A stretch of DNA of 64,000 bases from Mycobacterium conspicuum (GCF_010730195.1 NZ_AP022613.1:1054001-1118000), one strand, 5' to 3'; shown: positions 41,846 to 50,493, counted from the first letter of the stretch. Notes: generated from the sequence alone by a model not told the origin. Program-made: numbers and translations.

Positions 41846-42605
41846 AAACAACTTTCCTACCCGGCCTATCCGGATCGACACCGAGTGCCACCATGGGGTG
41901 TCGTTCCTCAAACTGGCGGGAGCCCTGGATGCCGCCAGCTATCGCATGCTGCGCGACACTATGATCAAGGCGGCGCTCGACGAGCCGCGCGCGGTGCTCG
42001 TCGACATCAACGATTTATCCGTGTCGTCACCATCGTCGTATTCGGTGTTCGCCAGCGCCCGCTGGCACGTCAGCGTCTGGCCCGACGTGCCGATCCTGCT
42101 GGTCTGCGCGGACCCGCGGCGTCGGCAGGCGATCACGCGCAGCGGCGCGGCACGGTATGCGCCGGTGCACCCCACCGGCGAGGCGGCACTGGCGATGGTC
42201 GCCGATGGGTCGCCGGCGGCCCGGCGGCGCGCACGGACCCAGCTTCCGGCCGACGCCGTCAGCATCGGTCTGGCCCGACACTCGGTCGCCGACTGGCTCA
42301 CCGCGTGGGGTCAGGAGGAGCTGACCGCCGTTGCCGGCTTGGTGGCAACCATTTTCGTCGATAACGTCCTCGCTCACACCGACAGCGCGCCGCTGTTGAT
42401 CGTCGAGAATTATCAAGACACGGTCACCGTTGCGGTGCAGGATGGCAGCCGAACGCCGGCGAGCCTGCATGAGGATTCCGACCGCGGCGCGGAAATCGTG
42501 TCCGGTCTGGGCATCGTTGCCGCGCTCTGCCGCGCCTGGGGAAGTACCCCGACACCCACCGGCAAGACGGTGTGGGCATCGGTCGGTCGCGAAAACCGGC
42601 TTTAA
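41832..42605 (+). CDS. STAS domain fused to a HATPase (RsbW-like) domain
   Basis: The 257-residue protein joins an N-terminal STAS domain (about 10-110; HGVSFLKLAGALDAASYRML and VLVDINDLSVSSPSSYSVFA) to a C-terminal GHKL ATPase-like domain (about 150-255) with an N-box VATIFVDNVLAHT and RGAEIVSGLGIV. STAS proteins (RsbV type) and ATPases (RsbW type) normally form switch partners controlling a sigma factor; here they are one chain. ATG 41832 lies 14 nt inside the cheB-like gene. It could signal to SigF or to the CheR/CheB pair; no kinase activity can be confirmed. Confidence 0.8.
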   Translation: MPVAENNFPTRPIRIDTECHHGVSFLKLAGALDAASYRMLRDTMIKAALDEPRAVLVDINDLSVSSPSSYSVFASARWHVSVWPDVPILLVCADPRRRQAITRSGAARYAPVHPTGEAALAMVADGSPAARRRARTQLPADAVSIGLARHSVADWLTAWGQEELTAVAGLVATIFVDNVLAHTDSAPLLIVENYQDTVTVAVQDGSRTPASLHEDSDRGAEIVSGLGIVAALCRAWGSTPTPTGKTVWASVGRENRL

Positions 42606-42657
42606 CGTCGCGAGTAGTGTTCGAGTTCTTCGGCATACGCTTTTGAAACGGAACTCC

Positions 42658-44511
42658 ATGGACGGTACGACGGACGAGTCCTTCGAGGCTTTGCTGCGCT
42701 ATCTGCGCGATTCCCGCGGCTTCGACTTCACCGGCTACAAGCGGACGTCGCTGATGCGTCGCGTCCAGCATCGGATGGATCAGGCCGGATGCACCTCATT
42801 CGAGGAATACCTCGACGTGCTGCAGGCCAGCTCGGACGAGTTCGCGTCGTTGTTCAACACCATCCTCATCAATGTCACCGCGTTCTTCCGCGATCCCGAC
42901 GCGTGGGACTTCATCAGCGCCGAGGTCATCCCCCGGCTACTGGCCGAGCGGGGTCCCAACGACCCGGTGCGGGTGTGGAGTGCGGGATGCGCGTCCGGGC
43001 AGGAGGCCTACACGCTGGCCATGCTGCTCGCCGAGGCGCTGGGCCCCGAGGCGTTTCGCCAGCGCGTGAAGATCTATGCCACCGACGTCGATGAGGAGGC
43101 ATTGACGGAGGCGCGCGCCGCATCGTATGACGCCCGGGCCGTCGAGGGGGTGCCGGCGGATCTGTTGGCCCGCTACTTCGAGCAGGTCAACGGCCGCTAC
43201 CTGTTTCACAAGGATCTGCGCCGTGCGGTCATTTTCGGCCGCAACGACCTGGTCAAGGATGCGCCGATCTCCCGGGTCGACCTGTTGGTGTGCCGCAACA
43301 CCCTGATGTATCTCAACGCCGAAACCCAACGAAATGTCCTGGGCCGTCTGCATTTTGCCCTTGGTCCGCAGGGCACGCTGTTTTTGGGACATGCCGAGAT
43401 GCTGCTCAGTCACAGCGATCGGTTCACCCCGCTGAACCTCAAAGATCGCATCTTCCGCAAGGCCATCGGCTCACACACGGGCGTGGATCGTTACGACCCG
43501 AGTGCGGCTTTCTACGATCGACAAAATGACCAGTCCGGCCTGAGCAACTTGCGCGAAATGGCTTTCCGCGCAAGCCCGGTGGCCCAGATCGTGGTCACCG
43601 GCGAGGACACCGTCGCCATGATCAATCAGCAGGCCGAGAACACCTTCGGTCTCTCGGCACGCGACATCGGCCGGCTGCTGCGTGATCTCGAAGTGTCGTA
43701 CCGCCCGGTCGAGCTGCGCGCCTATCTCGAGCAGGCGAAGGTGGAGCGCCGGTCGGCGCGAATTCAGGACGTGAAGTGGCAGCGGCCAGGCGCTGAAACG
43801 GTGTGGTTCGAGATCCACATCAATCCCCTCGTCGACGTCGACAACGGCCTGCTCGGGGTGTCGATCGTGTTCTTCGACGTCACCGCGACACGCGCGCTGC
43901 TCGACAAGGTCGTCCAGACCAACAGCCAGCTCGAGGCGGCCTACGAGGAGTTGCAATCCACCAACGAGGAACTCGAGACCACCAACGAAGAACTGCAGTC
44001 GACGGTGGAAGAACTCGAGACCACCAACGAGGAACTGCAATCCACCAACGAAGAACTCGAGACCATGAATGAGGAGCTGCAGTCCACCAACGACGAACTG
44101 CACACCATCAACGACACGCTGCGCGAACGCAGCGTCGAGCTGGACGACGCCAAGAATTTCCTCGACTCGCTGGTCAACTCGGTTCGGCTGGGAATGGTCG
44201 TGGTGGACCTGGAGATGAGGGTGGCGGTGTGGAATCGCGGGAGCGAAGAGCTCTGGGGTCTGCGGGCCGACGAGGCGGCCGGAGTGAACTTCACCGCGCT
44301 CGATATCGGCCTGCCGATGGATACCGTGCGCCCGCTGATCGGCAATGCGTTCGTCGATCCGGACAGTACCGGTGAAACACTGGTCGACGCCATTAACCGC
44401 CGCGGCCGAACGACTCGGGTGCGCGTCACGTGTACGTCGTTCATCTCGAACGAGGGAGCTGTCAGCGGGGCGCTGCTGCTGATGGAGGTGCTGGAACAGC
44501 CCTCGGCCTAG
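42658..44511 (+). CDS. CheR-type methyltransferase with coiled coil and PAS domains
   Basis: The 617-residue protein has a CheR N-domain (residues 1-75), a SAM-binding CheR domain (about 80-275; VWSAGCASGQEAYTLAM, YATDVDEEAL and LLVCRNTLMYLN), a PAS domain (about 300-420), an eight-heptad coiled coil (430-485) and a second PAS (500-610). CheR methylates glutamates of receptors. No receptor, CheA or CheW lies nearby and mycobacteria do not swim, so the target must be something else. Proteins with the same coiled coil usually fuse CheB and CheR; here CheB is separate on both sides. It ends within a CTAG shared with the convergent cheB-like gene. Confidence 0.92.
   Translation: MDGTTDESFEALLRYLRDSRGFDFTGYKRTSLMRRVQHRMDQAGCTSFEEYLDVLQASSDEFASLFNTILINVTAFFRDPDAWDFISAEVIPRLLAERGPNDPVRVWSAGCASGQEAYTLAMLLAEALGPEAFRQRVKIYATDVDEEALTEARAASYDARAVEGVPADLLARYFEQVNGRYLFHKDLRRAVIFGRNDLVKDAPISRVDLLVCRNTLMYLNAETQRNVLGRLHFALGPQGTLFLGHAEMLLSHSDRFTPLNLKDRIFRKAIGSHTGVDRYDPSAAFYDRQNDQSGLSNLREMAFRASPVAQIVVTGEDTVAMINQQAENTFGLSARDIGRLLRDLEVSYRPVELRAYLEQAKVERRSARIQDVKWQRPGAETVWFEIHINPLVDVDNGLLGVSIVFFDVTATRALLDKVVQTNSQLEAAYEELQSTNEELETTNEELQSTVEELETTNEELQSTNEELETMNEELQSTNDELHTINDTLRERSVELDDAKNFLDSLVNSVRLGMVVVDLEMRVAVWNRGSEELWGLRADEAAGVNFTALDIGLPMDTVRPLIGNAFVDPDSTGETLVDAINRRGRTTRVRVTCTSFISNEGAVSGALLLMEVLEQPSA
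43945..44112 (+). repeat. Eight 21-nt heptad repeats in the CheR-PAS gene
   Basis: Eight consecutive 21-nt units encode alternating EELQSTN and EELETTN heptads, the last being DELHTIN. The pattern of Glu-Leu positions predicts a parallel coiled coil linking the two PAS domains. Codons vary between copies, so the repeat is kept at the protein level. Units could expand or contract by slippage. Confidence 0.9.
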
Positions 44512-45431
44512 ACCGGCCTCCTGGCGGCCGCGTGCGCGGCGGCTTGGTGCGCTTGTTGCGCACGACGCAACGACTCCGCGGCACGCTGCCGCGCCGCGGC
44601 TACGGTCTGCGGCGTTGCGCCCCGACCCGCTGCGAGCTCCTCGCGTCTGCGCCGAAGTTCGGCCACCCGCATCCGGGCGGCCTCCGCACGCGCGGCCGCC
44701 CCGTCGAGGACCTGATCGCGTGACATCGCGGCCCGAACGTCACGTTCTGCGGTGGTCGCGTCACCCGCGTCCAGTTTGGCAGCGTCGGCGGGCTCCTCCG
44801 CTGATGCCCTCGGTGACGTTGCAGCCCAACTACTTTCGAGCGGGCGTGGCAGTGGCGCACCCTCGATGATGGCCAGCAGAACGCGACCGATCTCGCACAC
44901 CGGCAACACCAGGTCGGCTCCGGCGCGCGCCGCGGCGATCGGCATGGACGGGTATTCGGCCGTGCCGGGGCTCTGGGCGATCACGATGGCACCCGCCCGT
45001 TTCATGGCAGCAGTGCCCGCGGCGCCGTCTCGTCCGGAGCCCGACAGCACCACGCCCACACCCCGCGGGCCGTACGATTCGGCCACCGACGTCAACAGCA
45101 CGTCGAACCGCCGCTCGCCGACGGTTTTCCTGGTTCGCAGGCGACAGAAGCCTTCCGGCGTCAGTTCCATGTGCAAATCCGGTGGACACACGAGCACGCG
45201 CCCCGGGGTGACGACCTGCCCGTCGACGGCCCAGTCGACCCGATGTGGTGATCGTCCGCTCAGGATCGCGGGCAGGACACTGGAATGGCCACCAAGGTGC
45301 TGTTGCACGACAAGGGCGGCCGGAAAATTTCTCGGCAGGTCGCTCAGCACGATCGACAGGGGATCCAATCCACCTGCCGACGCCAGCAAAGCGACCAGCT
45401 CGATAGCCGGACGACGCGTCTCTGTCGCCAT
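44508..45431 (-). CDS. Second CheB-type methylesterase with a charged helical tail
   Basis: The 307-residue protein has a CheB domain in residues 1-190 (VALLASAGGLDPLS, VVQQHLGGHSSVLPAIL, VVLSGSGRDGAAG) with Ser18, His45 and the Asp of GRDG retained. The C-terminal 100 residues are Ala/Arg/Glu-rich helices (ARAEAARMRVAELRRRREEL), a probable coiled coil in place of the zinc ribbon of its paralogue. No receiver domain. It is convergent with the CheR gene, sharing CTAG, and its upstream region contains GGGTAG at about 20 nt before the ATG. Confidence 0.85.
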   Translation of the reverse strand: MATETRRPAIELVALLASAGGLDPLSIVLSDLPRNFPAALVVQQHLGGHSSVLPAILSGRSPHRVDWAVDGQVVTPGRVLVCPPDLHMELTPEGFCRLRTRKTVGERRFDVLLTSVAESYGPRGVGVVLSGSGRDGAAGTAAMKRAGAIVIAQSPGTAEYPSMPIAAARAGADLVLPVCEIGRVLLAIIEGAPLPRPLESSWAATSPRASAEEPADAAKLDAGDATTAERDVRAAMSRDQVLDGAAARAEAARMRVAELRRRREELAAGRGATPQTVAAARQRAAESLRRAQQAHQAAAHAAARRPV

Positions 45432-45527
45432 TGCTCAAGTGTCTACCCATCGGAGGGCTTTGGCACAGTATCCACCATCCGAAGGGTTCCGACAGCAGGC
45501 GAACAGCTCGAGCCGGCGCGTTTAGCC

Positions 45528-45553
45528 GGTTACAACTCTGGCTACAAGGGTAG
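45528..45553 (+). promoter_or_regulatory. SigF-like promoter of the GT4 gene
   Basis: GGTTA (45528-45532), a 15-nt spacer and GGGTAG (45548-45553) differ from the SigF consensus at one base in each box. A leader of about 55 nt with GAAGGA precedes ATG 45617. Confidence 0.45.
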
Positions 45554-45616
45554 GCACGGAGATGTTGCTCGCGTATAGCAACGTGCGCGAACGGGGGCCG
45601 TTCGAAGGATGTTGCA

Positions 45617-46780
45617 ATGAAAATCGCGATGGTCAGCGGTGACGATGTCGCCGGTGAAGACTCCTTGCAGTTCTGCGCGGCACTCGCGGCGCAGGGGCAG
45701 GACGTCACATCCTATGTGAGGCGACGGGATCGCCGGCGTGCGGTAAAGGGGGACGACCTTTATCGGGTCGTCCCGATAAACGTCGGTCCCAAGGCGCCGC
45801 GATCCGACGAAGAAGTGTTGCCATTCATCGGCGACTGGGCGGCCAAGCTTGAGCGTCGGTGGTCGGCGGATCAGCCGGACATGGTGCATGCCCACGGTTG
45901 GCTCGGCGGCCTCGCCGCTCAACTGGCGGCACGGCGACGGCAGTTGCCGACCGTCCAGACATTCCAGGGATTGGCTACCATTTCGGGCTCTACGGACGGC
46001 CCAGCCGAGGTGAGCGAGCGCGAACGCATCGAACCGCTGCTTGCCCGCAATGCGACCTGGGTGACCGGCGAGAGCAGCGCGGCCGTCGACGCGTTGGCCA
46101 GATTCCGGCGCGGGCGGGCGCGGTTGTCCATGCTGCCCGGTGGCGTCGACGTCGACCGGTTCAGTCCGGTCGGACCGGAGGCTGCCCATACCGATTTGCC
46201 ACGCATCCTCTGCTTGGCGCCGAACCCATTGCCGGGCAATGGGTTTGACATCGTGATCCGAGCGCTGTCGAAAGTTCCCGGCGCGGAGCTGGTCGTCGCC
46301 GAAACCGCCGCCACCAATGACTCACACGACGTGGCGCGGGCCCAGCTTCAACGACTCGCCCAGCAAATCGGAGTGGCCGACCGGGTGCAGTTCGCGGGCA
46401 CGGTCGCCGACAAAGAGCTGCCGAAGCTGCTGCGATCCGCCGACGTGCTCGCGTGTACGCCGCGCGAGTCGCCACGTGCGACCGCCGTGTTAGAGGCCAT
46501 GGCCAGTGGTGTCGCTGTGGTCACGCTGCCCGTGGGTATCCTGGCTGACGCTGTGGTGCACGCCGTCACGGGGTACGTGTTGTCGCCGAGCAAGCCCGCC
46601 GAATTGGTCGGGGCGTTGAGAAGGCTTCAGGCGCAACGCTTTCTGCGGCAGAGCATGGGCGCGGCGGGCCGCAGCCGCGCGATGTCGCGGTTCACCTGGG
46701 ATCGGATGGCGCTGGAATCGCTGACCATCTATGAACAGGTGGATTCCCTTCCGGCGGCCCACCTTGCGAGAGCGCGCTGA
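45617..46780 (+). CDS. Family 4 glycosyltransferase
   Basis: The 387-residue GT-B enzyme has the N-terminal HAHGWLGGLAAQLAA, LPGGVDVDRFSP in the linker, and the C-terminal donor site with ADVLACTPRESPRATAVLEAMASGVAVV, where the EX7E motif is present. It resembles GlgA/MshA-like transferases acting on soluble sugars or lipids. GAAGGA lies about 10 nt before the ATG. It is in the middle of the signalling island and may make a compatible solute or cell-wall sugar under stress; no acceptor is visible. Confidence 0.9.
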   Translation: MKIAMVSGDDVAGEDSLQFCAALAAQGQDVTSYVRRRDRRRAVKGDDLYRVVPINVGPKAPRSDEEVLPFIGDWAAKLERRWSADQPDMVHAHGWLGGLAAQLAARRRQLPTVQTFQGLATISGSTDGPAEVSERERIEPLLARNATWVTGESSAAVDALARFRRGRARLSMLPGGVDVDRFSPVGPEAAHTDLPRILCLAPNPLPGNGFDIVIRALSKVPGAELVVAETAATNDSHDVARAQLQRLAQQIGVADRVQFAGTVADKELPKLLRSADVLACTPRESPRATAVLEAMASGVAVVTLPVGILADAVVHAVTGYVLSPSKPAELVGALRRLQAQRFLRQSMGAAGRSRAMSRFTWDRMALESLTIYEQVDSLPAAHLARAR

Positions 46781-46841
46781 CTGCTTACCCGGTCGTCTGT
46801 GTGTACGCTCGTCGTAGGCCGCTACGCCGGCCGGTACAACC

Positions 46842-47888
46842 ATGGTGAGCGTCACTGAAAACACAGCAGCCGAGGTGCCACCCGCGGCGGCGCACGAGGA
46901 CGTTCCCCGTCGCCCCCACGAGTCGGACCCAGGCGGTGGGCCGGGCTCGGTCGCGGTCCAGTTCGAGCAATTCCGAACGTCCGACGCGATCGCCGCGCGG
47001 CGGTTCTTCAGCGGAGCTTACGCGCCGGGGTGGCGGCTCACCGGGCTCACGACGGGTTCGGCCGTCAATCACCGGCGCTGCCAGGCCCGGTCGATCACCC
47101 TCGACGAGGTGCTGATCGAGGGGCGCCTGCGCTGCGAGATTCCGGCCGCCGACACTGTCGTCGTGATCCAGCCTCGCGCGGGATCTCTGACCGTAACCGA
47201 CGGCCCGTTACCGACGGCGGAGTGTCCGGTATTGGTCGCTAACGGCACGTTGGGCGCGCTGGACTTGAACACCGCCCGGTTCGGCGTGGTGAGCATCGCG
47301 GCGGACGTGCTGCACAAGGCCGCCGCCGAGCGGCGCGTGCCGTTGCCGCAGCAGATTCAGTTCCTCAGCTGGCAACCGCGTTCGCCCGCCGCGGTGCGCG
47401 CATGGCACCGAGCGCTGGACTATGTGACCACGACGTTGGCTTCGGCAGACACCGTCGGTCAACCGATGATCGCCGCCGCGGCGGCTCCCTTGCTCGCCGC
47501 CGCCCTGCTCGATTGCTACCCGTCCAACGTGACCGCGGAGGACGACTTACTGAGCGATGCGACGGTGCCGCGAGCACTCAAAGACGCGATGTCGTTCATC
47601 CATCGCCACGCCGCCGGGGATATCGGCGTCAACGAGATCGCCGACGCCGTGCACCTCACGCCGAGGGCCGTGCAATACCTGTTCCGGCAGCGGCTCGACA
47701 CCACTCCGACGGAGTACCTGCGGCGGGTCCGGCTGCACCGCGCACATCAGGATCTAAGGGCCGCCAGCCATGGATCGGCCACGGTGACCGAGATCGCCCA
47801 GCGTTGGGGCTTCGCGCACACCGGCCGGTTCGCGGTCCTGTACCGCCAGACCTATGGACACAGCCCGCACACGGCGCTCAGACAGTGA
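46842..47888 (+). CDS. AraC-family regulator
   Basis: The 348-residue protein has a variable N-terminal half and two AraC helix-turn-helix motifs at the C-terminus (VNEIADAVHLTPRAVQYLFR and TVTEIAQRWGFAHTGRFAVLYRQTYG). The N-terminal part has the AraC-binding-domain-like FGVVSIAADVLHKAAAER of mycobacterial members. The start at ATG 46842 is tentative; a disordered Pro/Glu-rich segment follows it. It ends 1 nt before the stop of the convergent PAS-ANTAR gene. Its target is unknown. Confidence 0.88.
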   Translation: MVSVTENTAAEVPPAAAHEDVPRRPHESDPGGGPGSVAVQFEQFRTSDAIAARRFFSGAYAPGWRLTGLTTGSAVNHRRCQARSITLDEVLIEGRLRCEIPAADTVVVIQPRAGSLTVTDGPLPTAECPVLVANGTLGALDLNTARFGVVSIAADVLHKAAAERRVPLPQQIQFLSWQPRSPAAVRAWHRALDYVTTTLASADTVGQPMIAAAAAPLLAAALLDCYPSNVTAEDDLLSDATVPRALKDAMSFIHRHAAGDIGVNEIADAVHLTPRAVQYLFRQRLDTTPTEYLRRVRLHRAHQDLRAASHGSATVTEIAQRWGFAHTGRFAVLYRQTYGHSPHTALRQ

Positions 47889-47889
47889 C

Positions 47890-48507
47890 TTACGGGTGCG
47901 GATGCCCCGCGGCCTCCCGCAGCACGATGCCGGCACGGTCGGCCACATCGTCTGGCAGTTTGCCGCGCGCGGCCGTGCTGGCCACCACGCGCTCGGCGAG
48001 GACGCGCACCTTGACGTTGGATTCCTGAGACAACCTCGCGAGCAGCAGGAACGCCGAGTCCGCGGTCAACCCGTAGCGCAGCATCAGCGCGCCCATCGCC
48101 TGGTTGATGACCGCCCTGCGCGCACTGACGGCCCGCACCGATTCGCTGACTTGCGCTTGAATCTCGTCGTTGACCTGGTCGGTGACATCCAGACAGAACC
48201 CGGTGATGCCGGCGAGTGCGCCACCGTCGTCGCAGAACTGGTCGGCGACCACCATCACCAGCCGCTCGTGCCCGTGGGTGTCGGTAACCCGGTGCCGACT
48301 GCTGACCGGGGAGCCGCGCTGACGCAACTGCTCGAGCAGACCGGCCAATTCGGCCGTGGGGCAAACAGTGCCCGGTTCGTAGCCGTGCATGCGTGCGGCT
48401 TCGTCGGACCATTCCCAGCGGTCGCCCGCGACGGTGTAGCGGAAGCTTCCCACGGGGGTGCGGGCAATGGGCCGCACCAACTCTTCACCCTCTTCGCGCA
48501 CGCGCAC
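47890..48507 (-). CDS. PAS-ANTAR regulator (second copy)
   Basis: The 205-residue protein has PAS (residues about 15-110; FRYTVAGDRWEWSDEAARMHG and GITGFCLDVTDQ) and ANTAR (about 125-190; INQAMGALMLRYGLTADSAF and LLARLSQESNVKVRVLAERV). It shares its architecture and the WEWSxxxxRMHGY motif with the 7952-8647 protein. ANTAR proteins act as RNA-binding antiterminators. It is beside the STAS and AraC genes and so belongs to the signalling island. GTG 48507 is the longest start. Confidence 0.9.
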   Translation of the reverse strand: MRVREEGEELVRPIARTPVGSFRYTVAGDRWEWSDEAARMHGYEPGTVCPTAELAGLLEQLRQRGSPVSSRHRVTDTHGHERLVMVVADQFCDDGGALAGITGFCLDVTDQVNDEIQAQVSESVRAVSARRAVINQAMGALMLRYGLTADSAFLLLARLSQESNVKVRVLAERVVASTAARGKLPDDVADRAGIVLREAAGHPHP

Positions 48508-48853
48508 GAGCTCAACCTATTCCGGCAGTGGTCGCGCGGGTACCCGACACCAGCCCAATTTCGCATTTCGGATAAGAAGGCGCGGCCGGCGAAGGCGGCC
48601 CCGACGCGCGGCACACGAGCCGCCAAACGAAACCGGACCACCCGCCGTAAGCCACCAAACGAAGACCTTTTGGGACTCGTGAGGGTGCGTTTTGAGCGGA
48701 AACCGTTGGCTGGCTTGATCTTCGATGCTCAAGGCGGTGGGTCCCCGACGATTTTCGGAAGACGGCAACGGGTGTTGCCGCTAGGCTGTTGACTTGCCAG
48801 CCACCGGGCACCTTGTGTGTTTGTTGTGCTCACCCCCCGGACGGCGCGACGAC
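48508..48853. other. Intergenic region between the PAS-ANTAR and STAS genes
   Basis: This 346-nt gap between divergent genes has no supported gene. Short open frames in it are arginine- and proline-rich without ribosome sites. It holds a 7-bp hairpin at 48763-48780 and, just before that, an ATTT-N15-GGGTGT element that only weakly resembles a SigF promoter. Confidence 0.7.
48763..48780. promoter_or_regulatory. Perfect 7-bp hairpin upstream of the STAS gene
   Basis: CGGCAAC-GGGT-GTTGCCG is a perfect stem with a 4-nt loop, 74 nt before ATG 48854. No T-run follows, so it is not a classical terminator. It could be an operator or an RNA hairpin in the leader, for example one limb of an ANTAR target, though I see no second hairpin with the needed loop. 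Confidence 0.4.
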
Positions 48854-49297
48854 ATGACTGCTTTACGTGACATGCACTCTCCGCAGCGAAGCGAACACAC
48901 GCCGTCCCGCTTCTCCATCGACTGCGCCGGGGCGCAACTGTACGTTCACGCGCGCCGCGCAGCCACGGTGCTGCGCATCGATGGCGAAATCGACTCCGCC
49001 AATGCCGGTCTGGTCGGTCAAACGATCCGCCGATTTGCGCGGCCAGACGTTCCTGTGGTCATCGACCTCAGCCAGCTGAGTTTCTTGGGCATTGCCGGCT
49101 TTCGCGCACTGGCGGCCTTCAACGAGCAAATCCAGGCGACCGGACCGTCGTGCCAGGTCGTCGCCGGCGCGGCGCTGCGTCGCCTGACGCGCGTCGTCAC
49201 CAATCACGGGTTGTCGCTTGTGGATTCCGTCTCCGCGGCCCTCATGCGCGTCGAGGGCGAAGACCACCCGGATCCTCTGGCCGACTCGGCAAAGTGA
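48854..49297 (+). CDS. STAS-domain anti-sigma-factor antagonist-like protein
   Basis: The 147-residue protein has a STAS domain in residues 30-125 (AATVLRIDGEIDSANAGLVG, VVIDLSQLSFLGIAGFRAL, LSLVDSVSAALMRV). In RsbV-type antagonists a serine in DSSG is phosphorylated. Here the site reads FLGIAG, so it lacks that serine and may be phosphorylation-independent, as some mycobacterial SigF-network antagonists are. ATG 48854 is the better start; ATG 48872 is possible. It is a candidate input to SigF. Confidence 0.85.
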   Translation: MTALRDMHSPQRSEHTPSRFSIDCAGAQLYVHARRAATVLRIDGEIDSANAGLVGQTIRRFARPDVPVVIDLSQLSFLGIAGFRALAAFNEQIQATGPSCQVVAGAALRRLTRVVTNHGLSLVDSVSAALMRVEGEDHPDPLADSAK

Positions 49298-49338
49298 ACC
49301 TTGGCGTGGCACGTCGGAGCGCGCGCCCGGGCTCGGCC

Positions 49339-49344
49339 TAGCAT
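49339..49344 (+). promoter_or_regulatory. Probable -10 box for a leaderless SRPBCC gene
   Basis: TAGCAT fits the mycobacterial -10 pattern TANNNT and lies 6 nt before ATG 49351. That places the transcription start at the start codon. There is no Shine-Dalgarno sequence, which agrees. Confidence 0.45.
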
Positions 49345-49350
49345 GTGGGA

Positions 49351-49794
49351 ATGGTCGAAATTCACATACAGCAGACGATCACCGCACCGGTCGAGAAGGT
49401 TTTTGACTGGATGACCGACCCGGCCAACCTGGCGGCCGCCCCGTTGGTGGTCAACGCCGGCTGGGCCAAGGGTTCGCAGGCGCCTGCCGTCGGCGCGGTG
49501 CGGGAGGTGGCCGGGATTGGTGCGTGGTTTCGCGAAGAAATCACGGCCTACGACCGGCCGCACAGCTACTCCTACCTCATCATTCGCTCGGTCCCGTCGT
49601 TCAAGCACGACGGCGGCACCCTGACCTTCACCGCGTCGGGCGCCGGTACGCACGTCGATTGGCTGACTAACTACACCCACCCGAGTTGGGCGGGAGGCAG
49701 GGTGCTCGAGGCGGTGACCCGCCGGTTGCTGCGCGCGAGCTTCCTTTCGCTGTTCACCGCGTGCGCGAAACAGCTTGAACGCCAAGCTGCTTGA
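49351..49794 (+). CDS. SRPBCC (polyketide cyclase/START-like) protein
   Basis: The 147-residue protein is a SRPBCC-fold lipid- or hydrophobe-binding protein: IHIQQTITAPVEKVFDWMTD at the start, ITAYDRPHSYSYLIIRS in the sheet and a long C-terminal helix (GGRVLEAVTRRLLRASFLSLF). No function is assigned to mycobacterial members of this kind. ATG 49351 is preferred because of the -10 box 6 nt upstream. Its TGA adjoins the convergent TetR stop in a TGATCA palindrome. Confidence 0.85.
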   Translation: MVEIHIQQTITAPVEKVFDWMTDPANLAAAPLVVNAGWAKGSQAPAVGAVREVAGIGAWFREEITAYDRPHSYSYLIIRSVPSFKHDGGTLTFTASGAGTHVDWLTNYTHPSWAGGRVLEAVTRRLLRASFLSLFTACAKQLERQAA

Positions 49795-50493
49795 TCACTT
49801 GCTTGTTCGGCCCACCATGATTTCGACTTGCGCGCGATCTAAAACGGTGACGCTTCCGTCGGGCAACCCGAGGATGCGGTCGACGGCCAACCCGTGCAGC
49901 CTGAGCCGGCTGGCCAGGACATCGATGGCGTGCTCTCGGGCCGAGGAATCCGGCGCGTCGACAATCTGAACGACGTTCGCGTTGACGCGTGCCGACAGGC
50001 CCAGAATCATGTCCGCGACCCCATCGGCGTCGAAGGTCTCAAACACGCCCTCTGCCACTCCGTCGGCGATGACGCGAGCCAGCAGGGGCCGCACCAGATC
50101 CTCGCTCACCGCGACGATCCGCCCATACAGATGGGCGTTTTCGGGACGCAGCAGCGAGACCATCGCGGCCAGCTGCTCCGCAACGCCCAACCGCATCTTG
50201 ACGTCAAAACCCGCGCGTAGCAACGCATTGAGTCGATCCAGCGCGGTGCCCCGAGACGCGGCGAGCGCCTCTTCGATGGCTGCCAGCTGTGCGCGGCCGC
50301 CGCGCTCGGCCAGCGCGGTGATCAGCTCGTCCTTTGACGAAAACCAGTGGTAGAAAGCGCCTTTGGAGACTCCAGCAGCAGCGATGAGGTCGTTGAGGCT
50401 GACGTTGTCGTAGCCGTGCTGGACGAACAGTGCCGAGGCGCGATCGAGAAGTTCGGCACGACGAATATCGGGATGTTTAACGACCCGCGGCAT
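49795..50493 (-). CDS. TetR-family regulator
   Basis: The 232-residue protein has a TetR domain near residues 10-60 (RRAELLDRASALFVQHGYDN, VSLNDLIAAAGVSKGAFYHWF, SSKDELITAL). ATG 50493 (MPRVVKHPD) overlaps the end of the upstream membrane-protein gene by 17 nt; longer starts lie deeper in it. The two genes form an operon read from the twin-palindrome region, so this protein is the most likely ligand of those palindromes. Confidence 0.9.
   Translation of the reverse strand: MPRVVKHPDIRRAELLDRASALFVQHGYDNVSLNDLIAAAGVSKGAFYHWFSSKDELITALAERGGRAQLAAIEEALAASRGTALDRLNALLRAGFDVKMRLGVAEQLAAMVSLLRPENAHLYGRIVAVSEDLVRPLLARVIADGVAEGVFETFDADGVADMILGLSARVNANVVQIVDAPDSSAREHAIDVLASRLRLHGLAVDRILGLPDGSVTVLDRAQVEIMVGRTSK

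Noticed and set aside
43945..44112. CRISPR-like repeat
   Set aside because: The 21-nt periodicity is the coding of protein heptads with no spacers.
48512..48811. Open frames in the PAS-ANTAR/STAS gap
   Set aside because: Arg/Pro/Ser-rich translations, no ribosome sites and no recognisable motif.
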